Shown here piece after piece: positions 27,310 through 34,459 of a stretch of DNA of 64,000 bases. The stretch comes from Calothrix brevissima NIES-22 (GTDB lineage: Bacteria; Cyanobacteriota; Cyanobacteriia; Cyanobacteriales; Nostocaceae). The DNA is taken from NCBI RefSeq assembly GCF_002367995.1, contig NZ_AP018207.1, forward strand, positions 1,550,001 to 1,614,000, given 5' to 3'. The notes beneath the pieces were generated by a model. It worked only from the letters and a program-made list of their open reading frames with translations. It was not told the DNA's origin and searched no databases. A program made the position numbers and the translations under genes. Positions within the stretch are counted from its first letter, which is position 1, and the number at the start of each line of letters is the position of its first letter.

Positions 27310-27352
27310 TGTTATTAGTCAGTTGTCAGTTGTCAGTTGTCAGTTGTCAGTT
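27310..27352. repeat. Tandem CAGTTGT heptamers
   Basis: Four or more copies of GTCAGTTGTCAGTT lie in the gap between the sensor and the ATPase genes. Confidence 0.85.
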
Positions 27353-27377
27353 GTGATTGAGCATCAACATTCAACAA

Positions 27378-28442
27378 TCATTTTCCTTCTCTAATTTCTT
27401 TGGCTGTTTGCTGTAATTTTTGGAAATAATCGCTTTCGGCGATTTCTTCAACTTGATGTACTCGTTTTGTTTGGTCGATTTCTACGCGCAATTGTTGTAA
27501 TTGAGCGGATAATTGTTGTTCGCGATCGCAAACTTCGCGTACCATTTTCTGAAATACTCGCCCTAATTGTCCTAATTCATCGGTGCGATGAGCAATTTTG
27601 CTTAGTCCTTGGCGTTCTAATTCGCGGACTTCGTTAATGCTGACGGTATCTCTACTAATTGTTTGCGCAAGTTGAGCCATTGGTTTTAACGGTTGAATTA
27701 CTCTCCACTTGAGTAAGTAGTTAATGGAGAGGATAACTAATGCAAAAATGCCTATGAAGATGCTGATAAATAAAAAAAGTGCTTTGCGGGCGTTGGCAAA
27801 AACTTCGCTGGCGGGGATATATATAATTTGAGTACCGATAACTTGATTCAGTTTCCAGCCATAGCCGTTTTGCGTACCGTATTTTTTCACGTGGCTTTTG
27901 GGTGCTTGATTTGGGTTACCGTGACAGGATAAACAGCTAGAACTATTCACGGTTACAGGTTGAGCCGTGTAAAATAATTGCTCTCCAGCTTCGGTGCGAA
28001 AATCGGATATTGTGCTTAAAGAGCGATCGCTATCAAACCGTTCAATGATTTTGGCTTCAAATCTATCAGCTTGATCGTCAGGATTCGTTGGGTTGAGCGT
28101 TGCCTGTTTGTACATCAAGTCTTTGTATTGCCAATTACCTTTAAAATTTTCAAATACCCTTCTGGCTGCAATGCTGCGGATAGTTTCGGGAATAAAAGTA
28201 GTTTCGGGATCTGCGAGTTGGGTAATCAGTGGGGCAATATCATTACTGGTATAACTGCTCACTGAGTTAATCATATTCATTGCCATTTGTCCTCGTGCAT
28301 TCATCTCCATCAGCGCCTTATGTTCCAGCGCTTTCGACAATGCAAAACCCCCTAATCCAATTCCCGTAATAAAAATCAGTGACAGTAACAGCGTAAATTG
28401 AGAAGCCAGTTTTAGACGCGCAAGCATTTTGGTAAATTCCAT
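27378..28442 (-). CDS. DUF3365 (Tll0287-like) heme c sensor with HAMP domain
   Basis: This protein of about 354 residues has an N-terminal membrane helix (FTLLLSLIFITGIGLGGFAL), a periplasmic domain with a c-type heme motif SCLSCHGNP (CxxCH, ~175) in the DUF3365 fold, a second helix (LFLFISIFIGIFALVILSINY), then HAMP (WRVIQPLKPMAQLAQTI, TDELGQLGRVFQKMV) and a coiled-coil tail. There is no kinase or cyclase domain, so it would pass redox or ligand signals to a partner. The MinD-like ATPase directly downstream is the natural candidate (inference). Starts at 28442 (MEFTKM) and 28427 (MLARLK) are both possible. Confidence 0.9.
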   Translation of the reverse strand: MEFTKMLARLKLASQFTLLLSLIFITGIGLGGFALSKALEHKALMEMNARGQMAMNMINSVSSYTSNDIAPLITQLADPETTFIPETIRSIAARRVFENFKGNWQYKDLMYKQATLNPTNPDDQADRFEAKIIERFDSDRSLSTISDFRTEAGEQLFYTAQPVTVNSSSCLSCHGNPNQAPKSHVKKYGTQNGYGWKLNQVIGTQIIYIPASEVFANARKALFLFISIFIGIFALVILSINYLLKWRVIQPLKPMAQLAQTISRDTVSINEVRELERQGLSKIAHRTDELGQLGRVFQKMVREVCDREQQLSAQLQQLRVEIDQTKRVHQVEEIAESDYFQKLQQTAKEIREGK

Positions 28443-28490
28443 CAACGATGTTTTTTACCTATATATCTGGAGCCTATGAACTCGATCAGA

Positions 28491-28567
28491 TGACGGTTGA
28501 CGGTTGACGGTTGACGGTTGACGGTTGACGGTTGACGGTTGACGGTTGACGGTTGACGGTTGACGGT
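28491..28567. repeat. Eleven perfect tandem copies of TGACGGT
   Basis: Eleven exact heptamers run without interruption between two divergent genes, the longest perfect heptamer tract in the window. Confidence 0.95.
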
Positions 28568-28653
28568 TGACTATTGACTTTCTGAATTACGCATTATAAA
28601 TGCGAAATCGTTAGCATAGATGTAGAAAGTTAGTGATTTCTTACTTTGGCGAT

Positions 28654-29298
28654 ATGTCTAACGACCAGCCGCGATCGCATTTTAAACTCAACATTAATGA
28701 TTCTTATGCAATTCTGGGACTGAAACCTGGAGCATCGCAGGCGCAGGTTAAGCAAGCGTACCGTAATTTAATTAAAATTTGGCATCCCGATCGCTTTTTT
28801 GATCCAGAGGAAAAACGGGTAGCTGAAGAAAAAATCAAAAAAATCAACGTCGCTTATAACCACCTCAAATCTCAATCGCTACCCACAACCAGCGAATCGA
28901 CATCAACACCTTCACCGAGAAATTCCCCCAAAGTCGCTGTGAATAGCTGGAATGCAGAGACTTTTTATCATTTGGGTGTACAAAACGCTAGCCAAGGGAG
29001 ATATCAAGATGCGATCGCAGATTTTACTAGAGCAATTCGCCTCAATCCTCGCTATATTCAGGCTTACAAATATCGCGGGTTTGTTTGCTCTCAATTAGGC
29101 TACGAACATCGAGCCACCTCAGATTTAAATAAAGCTGCACAGCTAGAACAAGAATTGAACGGTGTCAAAACTCCGTTTACCTACTCATCAAATAGATGGT
29201 CAAAATCAGCAAGACCTGTATCTAATTCTCAACCTCTATTTAAAAGATGGTGTCAGAAAATTAAAAATTGGTTCTACCTCAATTGGTCTTGGAGATAA
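28654..29298 (+). CDS. J-domain and TPR protein
   Basis: This protein of about 214 residues has an N-terminal J-domain (DSYAILGLKPGASQAQVKQA, KIWHPDRFFDPEEKR with the HPD motif) that stimulates an Hsp70/DnaK partner, then a linker and two tetratricopeptide units (FYHLGVQNASQGRYQDAIAD, YIQAYKYRGFVCSQLGYEHR), and a basic Trp-rich tail. It is probably a specialised DnaK cochaperone that recruits a client through its TPRs. The start is ATG MSNDQPRSHF; a GTG 21 bases upstream is an alternative. Confidence 0.9.
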   Translation: MSNDQPRSHFKLNINDSYAILGLKPGASQAQVKQAYRNLIKIWHPDRFFDPEEKRVAEEKIKKINVAYNHLKSQSLPTTSESTSTPSPRNSPKVAVNSWNAETFYHLGVQNASQGRYQDAIADFTRAIRLNPRYIQAYKYRGFVCSQLGYEHRATSDLNKAAQLEQELNGVKTPFTYSSNRWSKSARPVSNSQPLFKRWCQKIKNWFYLNWSWR

Positions 29299-29326
29299 TA
29301 CCATTTCACTTTAAATGGGACTTGTA

Positions 29327-29426
29327 ATACCAATTCAAATAATGTTTGCGACACATCAATATATTCTAGAGGGCATGGCAGTGCCATGCCCCTACCATCT
29401 GTCGCATTCTTTTTTCAAATTGGTAT
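29327..29426. mobile_element. MITE-like element, complete copy B
   Basis: About 100 bases bounded by ATACCAATT and its complement AATTGGTAT. Inner arms TTTGCGACA and TGTCGCATT continue the terminal repeats, and the centre is the palindrome GGCATGGCAGTGCCATGCC. It has no coding capacity. Copies A (9000-9080) and C (61906-62002) share the core. It is the best preserved of the three. Confidence 0.85.
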
Positions 29427-29718
29427 AACTTGATTCCCTGTTCCCTGTTGCCTGTTCCCCGTTTCCTTTTTTGTAATAAATCTCATCGAACTTCATAAAA
29501 TCTTGATAATATTCCTTCTTTAGGAAGAGGAAAAAATCTCTACTCGCGATAGAGCCATTACCCTGAAGCTAAAGGTTATTCTGAAAAATATCGAAGGTTA
29601 AATGATAAATCAACCCCATTTAAATCGAGATAAAAACTTTTTCAAAACAACTAGAAACCTTTAACTATTACTGGATTCAGGTCACCAAATTTTACTATCG
29701 AGGAGTGGAATAAAACTT
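29427..29718. other. 292-base intergenic region
   Basis: Holds a short GTTCCCTGTTGCCTGTTCCC repeat at about 29437-29458 and the presumed promoter of the following gene. No gene was seen. Confidence 0.4.
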
Positions 29719-30426
29719 ATGAATAATCCAGGCGATCGCGAAAATTATCGCAGTGAAAGTCAGCAAGAATATTACACAGATGCTAACGGTGAAACCCGGA
29801 CTCATGTGCAGAGAACCACCGAAACAATTAACAATACACCTAATGTTAATAGTTACGGAACTGGTTATGTAAATGGCCGCGATAGCGAGCGAAGATATCA
29901 ACAAGCTAATTTAGCAGAACGCGATAGCAGTAATACAGCTAACGGGTTACTATTAGGTGTAATTTTGACTTCTTTAGTTACCTTGGGTGTAGGCGCATTT
30001 TGGTATTTTAACCAGCGCAACAACACAGTTAACAATCGTGTAACCCCCGTACTTGTTCCTGTACCATCTAACGCTAGTCCTTCTCCAGCAGCTAGCCAAT
30101 CTCCACCAACGCGAACCACAATCATCGAAAGAACCAGAGAAGTACCTGTAATTGTTCCTCAACAGCAGTCTCCAGTTAAATCTGCGCCTACACAACCAAA
30201 TATTAATATTACAGTTCCACCCCAGCGACCCACTACGCAAACAGCGCCAACTACATCACCTAATACTCCCACTCAACCCAGTTCTAGCAGTAAATCCCCA
30301 AGTTCTGGTAATCAAAACGATACCTTAACAAATAGCCAATCTTCAGGCGCAAACCAGTCAAACACCAACTCTAGCAAGAGTGATACTAATTCTGAAACCA
30401 GTAAACCTGGTGATTCTCAGCAGTAG
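29719..30426 (+). CDS. Single-pass membrane protein with Pro/Thr/Ser-rich exterior
   Basis: This 235-residue protein has a hydrophilic N-terminus rich in Asn, Glu and Arg, one membrane helix near residues 75-94 (ANGLLLGVILTSLVTLGVGA) and a long low-complexity C-terminus rich in Pro, Thr, Ser and Asn (APTTSPNTPTQPSSSSKSPS). No domain is recognised; it could be a wall-spanning or spacer protein. It is the last gene before the peptide array, about 570 bases away. Confidence 0.8.
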   Translation: MNNPGDRENYRSESQQEYYTDANGETRTHVQRTTETINNTPNVNSYGTGYVNGRDSERRYQQANLAERDSSNTANGLLLGVILTSLVTLGVGAFWYFNQRNNTVNNRVTPVLVPVPSNASPSPAASQSPPTRTTIIERTREVPVIVPQQQSPVKSAPTQPNINITVPPQRPTTQTAPTTSPNTPTQPSSSSKSPSSGNQNDTLTNSQSSGANQSNTNSSKSDTNSETSKPGDSQQ

Positions 30427-30563
30427 TAAGTAATACCAAATTATAATCAGGTGCATCTTTAAACAAAATTTCTATAAGTTCCTCACGCAGTAGCCTTTTC
30501 CAGCTTTGGAGAAGGCTATTGCAGTTTTTGCGTAGAAATTTACAGTCAAAAACCTTAAACCGC

Positions 30564-30664
30564 GTAGGTTGGGTTGAGGAACGTAGACGCGGAGCGGCTT
30601 CCCGTAGGGTAACCCAACATTTTTCGGAGTTTGTTGGGTTTACACACGGTAAGCCCAACCTACA
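30564..30664. repeat. GTTGGGTT element with nested GCGGCTTCCCGTAGGG repeat
   Basis: TAGGTTGGGTTGAGGAACGT, the nested GACGCGGAGCGGCTTCCC, TAACCCAACA, then TTGTTGGGTT...AAGCCCAACCTA. Reading frames through it (for example 30519-30917) are repeat-derived. Confidence 0.8.
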
Positions 30665-30692
30665 TTTATCCTTAACTGAACCGTATTGCTTT

Positions 30693-30746
30693 ACAGCCTG
30701 TCTTTACAGGCTTTGTTCCTATAGCAATACCCTTCTAGGGTATTGC
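30693..30746 (-). repeat. Double-hairpin dispersed element, copy 2
   Basis: AGCCTGT-CTTT-ACAGGCT (30695-30712) and GCAATACCCT-TCT-AGGGTATTGC (30724-30746) reproduce, in reverse orientation, the two-hairpin unit at 26281-26333, with compensating changes that keep both stems. Confidence 0.75.
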
Positions 30747-30995
30747 AGCAAAATTTTCATGCTCGCGTTGCGCACCTTTAATTCATTTCCAACTTTAGTA
30801 GGAGACAGTTCGGAGGAGATAAATTCTCTTGCAATCCGAACTTTATTCCGATGCATATCCTTGGGCAAATTTCCTACTATGAACACATCGAAGGAAAGGA
30901 AAAGCGCAGCGAGATAACCAAGATAAAAAATAATAACTCGGTTAATAAAAGCTGCTTAATCTGATAAATTCACACAAACATTCAGGAGAAAAACC
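30747..30995 (+). promoter_or_regulatory. Leader and promoter region of the peptide array
   Basis: This 249-base stretch separates a repeat block from the first precursor gene. No gene is visible. It must hold the array promoter; a TTGCAA at about 30829 and a CATATC about 19 bases on are possible but unconvincing elements. The strong ribosome site AGGAGAAAAACC precedes the first ATG. Confidence 0.4.
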
Positions 30996-31247
30996 ATGTC
31001 TAACTCAATCAAAAATATCGCTGCAATTGAACTGAACGAACAAGAACTAGATAACGTTGCTGGTGGACTAGCTTTAGTACTAGGTGATGTTCAAGGCTAT
31101 GCTTCTCAAGCTACTAATGGATTTTCTCAAAAAGAGTTAATTATTGCCCAACAAACATCCGCAGGCCCCAATGGTAGCACTACAGGTTCAATTACCAGCC
31201 TGAAAGAAGTTGCTAGCTCTGCTGGCTTGAACATTGCAATTGGTTAA
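30996..31247 (+). CDS. Double-glycine bacteriocin-like precursor, copy 1
   Basis: This 83-residue precursor has a 24-residue leader ending ELNEQELDNVAGG, which fits the C39-exporter leader pattern LSxxELxxIxGG (Leu -12, Glu -8, Leu -7, Val -4, Gly-Gly). The 59-residue core starts LALVLGDVQGYASQ and ends SLKEVASSAGLNIAIG; it has no Cys. It matches what is annotated as CTB-family bacteriocin in cyanobacteria (from memory). First gene of a tandem array, with AGGAG upstream of the ATG. The exporter at 2565-5579 is the likely processing enzyme (inference). Biological activity is unknown. Confidence 0.92.
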   Translation: MSNSIKNIAAIELNEQELDNVAGGLALVLGDVQGYASQATNGFSQKELIIAQQTSAGPNGSTTGSITSLKEVASSAGLNIAIG

Positions 31248-31301
31248 TTACTTAATTCTCAAAACATCTGCAAACATTAACGCAAAATTAGGAGTGAAAT
31301 C

Positions 31302-31552
31302 ATGTCTAACTCAATCAAAAACATCGGTGCAGTTGAACTTTCTGAACAAGAATTAGATAACGTTGCTGGCGGATAGCTTTAGTACTAGGTGATGTTCAAG
31401 GCTATGCTTCTCAAGCTACTAATGGATTTTCTCAAAAAGATTTAATTATTGCCCAACAAACATCCGCAGGCCCCAATGGTAGCACTACAGGTTCAATTAC
31501 CAGCCTGAAAGAAGTTGCTAGCTCTGCTGGCTTGAACATTGCAATTGGTTAA
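31302..31552 (+). pseudogene. Bacteriocin-like precursor copy 2, frameshifted after Gly-Gly
   Basis: This copy is 251 bases where the intact ones are 252. One base is missing just after the double-glycine codons (GGC GGA then TAG instead of GGT GGA CTA GCT), so translation from the ATG at 31302 gives exactly the 24-residue leader ending ELSEQELDNVAGG and stops at 31374-31376. The core region behind it is nearly identical to copy 1 (only GAG to GAT seen in the compared part). Either it is a recent pseudogene or a leader-only peptide; the ribosome site TTAGGAGTG is intact. Confidence 0.9.
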
Positions 31553-31606
31553 TTACTTAATTCTCAAAACATCTGCAAACATTAACGCAAAATTAGGAGT
31601 GAAATC

Positions 31607-31858
31607 ATGTCTAACTCAATCAAAAACATCGGTGCAGTTGAACTTTCTGAACAAGAACTAGATAACGTTGCTGGTGGATTAGCTTTATCACTGGGTGATG
31701 TTAACGCCTATGCTTCTCAAGCTGGTAATAACTTTTTCCAAAAAGAGTTAATTGTTGCCCAACAAACATCCGCAGGCCCCAATGGTAGCACTACAGGTTC
31801 AATTACCAGCCTGAAAGAAGTTGCTAGCTCTGCTGGCTTGAACATTGCAATTGGTTAA
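31607..31858 (+). CDS. Double-glycine bacteriocin-like precursor, copy 3
   Basis: This 83-residue precursor has a leader identical to that of copy 2 (ends ELSEQELDNVAGG) and an intact 59-residue core beginning LALSLGDVNAYASQAGNNFF and ending SSAGLNIAIG, with no Cys. The variable half differs from copy 1 while the C-terminal 30 residues are the same, so variation is concentrated just behind the cleavage site. The spacing from copy 2 (305 bases) and the identical intergenic spacer point to recent tandem duplication. Ribosome site TTAGGAGTG. Confidence 0.92.
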   Translation: MSNSIKNIGAVELSEQELDNVAGGLALSLGDVNAYASQAGNNFFQKELIVAQQTSAGPNGSTTGSITSLKEVASSAGLNIAIG

Positions 31859-32001
31859 TCCAATCGCCAAGTAATACCAAAATTGGCGTTGCGGAAATCA
31901 GGGATAAAAAATCAGTTTGCCACTTTATCTATGTTCCCGAAAATATGCAACGCAACGCCTCAATCAAATTAAACAATAAACACAAAATTAGGAGTAAAAC
32001 C
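31859..32001 (+). other. Longer spacer with inverted repeat between copies 3 and 4
   Basis: Other spacers in the array are about 52-55 bases; this one is 143. It contains GGCGTTGCG at 31885-31893 and CGCAACGCC at 31951-31959, a perfect 9-bp inverted repeat around 57 bases. It may be a small insertion, an RNA processing site or an attenuator that splits the array into two halves. Confidence 0.6.
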
Positions 32002-32253
32002 ATGTCTAACTCAATCAAAAACATCGCTGTAGTTGAACTTTCTGAACAAGAATTAGATAACGTTGCTGGTGGACTAGCTTTAGTACTAGGTGATGTGGAA
32101 GGATATTCTTCTCAAGCTGGTAACAATTTCTTCCAAAAAGATTTAGTAGTTGCACAACAAACCTACGCAGGCCCTAATGGTAGCAGCACTGGTTCTATTA
32201 CTAGCTTGAAAGAAGTTGCTAGCTCTGCTGGTTTAAACATTGCAATTAGTTAA
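32002..32253 (+). CDS. Double-glycine bacteriocin-like precursor, copy 4
   Basis: This 83-residue precursor has a leader ending ELSEQELDNVAGG and a 59-residue core LALVLGDVEGYSSQAGNNFF...SSAGLNIAIS, Cys-free. It mixes features of the first half (LALVLGD, VAGG) with those of copies 5-6 (AQQTYAGPNGSSTGSI), which suggests recombination between members. The ATG at 32002 was chosen over an upstream in-frame ATG because TTAGGAGTAAAACC is placed correctly for it and the leader then aligns with all other copies. Confidence 0.92.
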   Translation: MSNSIKNIAVVELSEQELDNVAGGLALVLGDVEGYSSQAGNNFFQKDLVVAQQTYAGPNGSSTGSITSLKEVASSAGLNIAIS

Positions 32254-32305
32254 TTCTTATTCTTCTCAAAACTCAAACATCAAACCAAAATTAGGAGTAA
32301 AAACC

Positions 32306-32557
32306 ATGTCTGACTCAATCAAAAACATCGCTGTAGTTGAACTGAACGAACAAGAATTAGATAACGTTAATGGTGGATTATCTGTAGCTATTGGTGATGC
32401 TCAAGGCTATGCTTCTCAAGCTGGTAACGATTTCTTCCAAAAAGAATTAATTGTTGCACAACAAACCTACGCAGGCCCTAATGGTAGCAGCACTGGTTCT
32501 ATTACCAGCTTGAAAGAAGTTGCTAGTTCTGCTGGGTTGAACATTGCAATTAGTTAA
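32306..32557 (+). CDS. Double-glycine bacteriocin-like precursor, copy 5
   Basis: This 83-residue precursor has a leader starting MSDSIKN and ending ELNEQELDNVNGG (Asn instead of Ala at -3), and a core LSVAIGDAQGYASQAGNDFF...SSAGLNIAIS, Cys-free. The spacer to copy 4 is 52 bases with ribosome site TTAGGAGTAAAAACC. The longer in-frame start at 32240 lies inside the previous gene and is not supported. Confidence 0.92.
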   Translation: MSDSIKNIAVVELNEQELDNVNGGLSVAIGDAQGYASQAGNDFFQKELIVAQQTYAGPNGSSTGSITSLKEVASSAGLNIAIS

Positions 32558-32609
32558 TTATCATTCTTTCAAAAACTCAAACATCAAAATAAAATTAGGA
32601 GTAAAAACC

Positions 32610-32861
32610 ATGTCTGACTCAATCAAAAACATCGCTGTAGTTGAACTGAACGAACAAGAATTAGATAACGTTAATGGTGGATTATCTGTAGCTATCGGTG
32701 ATGCTCAAGGCTATGCTTCTAAAGCTGGTAACGATTTCTTCCAAAAAGAATTAATTGTTGCACAACAAACCTACGCAGGCCCCAATGGTAGCGGCACTGC
32801 TTCGATTGCTAGCTTGAAAGAAATTTCTAGTTCTGCTGGTTTAAATATTGCAATTGGTTAA
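32610..32861 (+). CDS. Double-glycine bacteriocin-like precursor, copy 6
   Basis: This 83-residue precursor has a leader identical to that of copy 5 (ELNEQELDNVNGG). Its core begins LSVAIGDAQGYASKAGNDFF and ends SIASLKEISSSAGLNIAIG, differing from copy 5 by a handful of substitutions, mostly in the C-terminal third. No Cys. Its TAA stop overlaps the next ATG (TAATG), implying translational coupling with copy 7. Confidence 0.92.
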   Translation: MSDSIKNIAVVELNEQELDNVNGGLSVAIGDAQGYASKAGNDFFQKELIVAQQTYAGPNGSGTASIASLKEISSSAGLNIAIG

Positions 32862-33103
32862 TGAGCAAAGCCATGACTAAGAAAATTGAAAATCTCAGTG
32901 CATTTGAAATTGGTGAACAAGAATTAGATAAGGTTGCTGGTGGAGTAAATGTTGCTAGCGGATTGGATGTAGTAATAGCTGATATTAAAGGATCTATTTC
33001 TCAAGCTATTAACAAATTCTTAGAAAAAGAGTTACCAATTACCCAACCAACACCGCCACCAATTATTGGGCATACACCTACAAACAATGTAACTCAATTC
33101 TAA
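32861..33103 (+). CDS. Divergent double-glycine precursor, copy 7
   Basis: Read from the overlapping ATG it is 80 residues; from the second ATG (32873, MTKKIENLSAF) it is 76, and the leader is then exactly 24 residues, ending EIGEQELDKVAGG like its neighbours. The core differs strongly: VNVASGLDVVIADIKGSISQ then a Pro-rich end (ITQPTPPPIIGHTPT). It keeps the pattern I(G)DxxGxxSQAxNxFxxKEL seen in the other cores. There is no own ribosome site, so translation probably depends on copy 6. It may be an ancestral or functionally distinct member, or an immunity/partner peptide (speculative). Confidence 0.85.
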   Translation: MSKAMTKKIENLSAFEIGEQELDKVAGGVNVASGLDVVIADIKGSISQAINKFLEKELPITQPTPPPIIGHTPTNNVTQF

Positions 33104-33168
33104 CTTTTGACTCAATTGAACTGGCTTTAAGTCTAATCTCCTGGATTTCTTCTCATCCACACAATTAT

Positions 33169-33203
33169 CACCCTTGTTTAGCAATAAATAGGGGTGTTTT
33201 TTT
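33169..33203 (+). terminator. Rho-independent terminator of the peptide array
   Basis: CACCCTTGTTT (33169-33179) pairs fully with AAATAGGGGTG (33186-33196, including two G-U pairs) around the loop AGCAAT, followed by seven T. It lies 66 bases after the last precursor gene and defines the array's 3' end. Confidence 0.92.
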
Positions 33204-33262
33204 CATTAGTCATTTGTCAGAGACGCGATTCATAGCGTATGTACAATTGTCATTGGTCAGTA

Positions 33263-33318
33263 GGGGCGGGTTTATTTAGATCATCGTTGATCTGTGAAGA
33301 TATCTGTAAACCCACCCC
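33263..33318. repeat. 56-base inverted-repeat element GGGGCGGGTTTA...TAAACCCACCCC
   Basis: Twelve-base arms (one mismatch) enclose GATCATCGTTGATC, itself a palindrome-like core. A typical small dispersed cyanobacterial repeat. The next 42 bases (33319-33360) are another GTTGGGTTTCG...AACCCAACC copy. Confidence 0.75.
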
Positions 33319-33524
33319 AACATTTTTAGAGATGTTGGGTTTCGTTACTCAACCCAACCTTGTATATTGAGAGAAGTAGTAGCCAGTACCAGACACCGCC
33401 GAATCTAGCGCAGCGTTCCTCAGTTGCGTCAATGCTCCCCCAATACGGTTTTTTTGTTAACGATCGCTTGACATTCAAGACAGTCGCTACATTTATTACC
33501 AATGACAAATGACAAATGACTTTA

Positions 33525-34217
33525 TTACTCGCCACTCACCACACCAAAGCGATAACCTTTACCATAAACGGTGTGAATTAGCTGTGTTTCGCCTGTAACT
33601 TCAATTTTTCGCCGCAAAAGCCGAATTAAGGCGGCAATTACGTTACTGCTTGGCTGTTCTTCATCTGTCCAGAGATTTTCCATAATCTGGGCGTGAGTTA
33701 ATAATTGTCCGCTATGTTCCATAAAATATTGCAGCAATTGACTTTCTTTTTGCGATAGTTCAATTACTCGTTCTTGACGATAAGCTATTTGATTGTCAAT
33801 ATCTAATTCTAAATCGGCGACGATTAAACGTCCTGTAGGATTACTGTATGTCTCAGCGCCAGCACGACGCAACAAGGCGCGAACTCTAGCGAGTAATTCC
33901 CGCAATTCAAAAGGTTTGACTAAATAATCGTCTGCACCTGCGTCTAAACCTTCAACTCTGTCATCTAACGTATCTTTAGCGGTGAGAAACAATACGGGTG
34001 TGGTTTTACCTTGGCGGCGTAATTCTTGACAAATTTCTAAGCCTGTCTTTCCTGGCATCATCCAATCTAAGATTAGCAGGTCATAATTGCCTGTTTGCGC
34101 CAGATTACTACCATTGATGCCTTCATCAGCCGCATCTACAATATAGCCCTCACGGGTTAAGACGCGACTCAAGGGGCCAGTTAATTCAATTTCGTCATCA
34201 ACTAATAAAATTTTCAT
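33525..34217 (-). CDS. rppA: OmpR-family response regulator, RppA-like
   Basis: This 230-residue protein has an N-terminal receiver domain (MKILLVDDEIELTGPLSRVL; phosphoacceptor Asp in LLILDWMMPGKTG near residue 51; Lys in YLVKPFELREL) and a C-terminal winged-helix DNA-binding domain (LSQKESQLLQYFMEHSGQLL, LIRLLRRKIEV, IHTVYGKGYRFG). It looks like cyanobacterial RppA-type regulators that respond to redox or metal signals; the symbol is by resemblance. No histidine kinase gene is adjacent. The start is set at MKILLVDDE; the upstream ATG adds ten unlikely residues. It is the nearest regulator gene to the peptide array but lies on the other strand. Confidence 0.88.
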   Translation of the reverse strand: MKILLVDDEIELTGPLSRVLTREGYIVDAADEGINGSNLAQTGNYDLLILDWMMPGKTGLEICQELRRQGKTTPVLFLTAKDTLDDRVEGLDAGADDYLVKPFELRELLARVRALLRRAGAETYSNPTGRLIVADLELDIDNQIAYRQERVIELSQKESQLLQYFMEHSGQLLTHAQIMENLWTDEEQPSSNVIAALIRLLRRKIEVTGETQLIHTVYGKGYRFGVVSGE

Positions 34218-34459
34218 AAGTAGGGCGCGTAATGAAAATACTGGCAAGGGTTGTCATTAGTCATTTGTCATTAGTCATTTGTCAATGGTAAGGGTTTACA
34301 AAACCCTGATATGGTGGGCAATGCTCACTCTACTGTTTTGAATTTTGAATTGATTCATGACTATATTTTTGTTATTTAAACTCAATAATGCTTGTGGTGA
34401 GCATATCGAGATATTCTCAATAATGAACCGCCGATATGCCAAGGATACCAAAAACGATA

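Noticed and set aside
30519..30917. 132-codon frame before the peptide array
   Set aside because: It runs through the GTTGGGTT and double-hairpin repeats; no ribosome site and no coding character.
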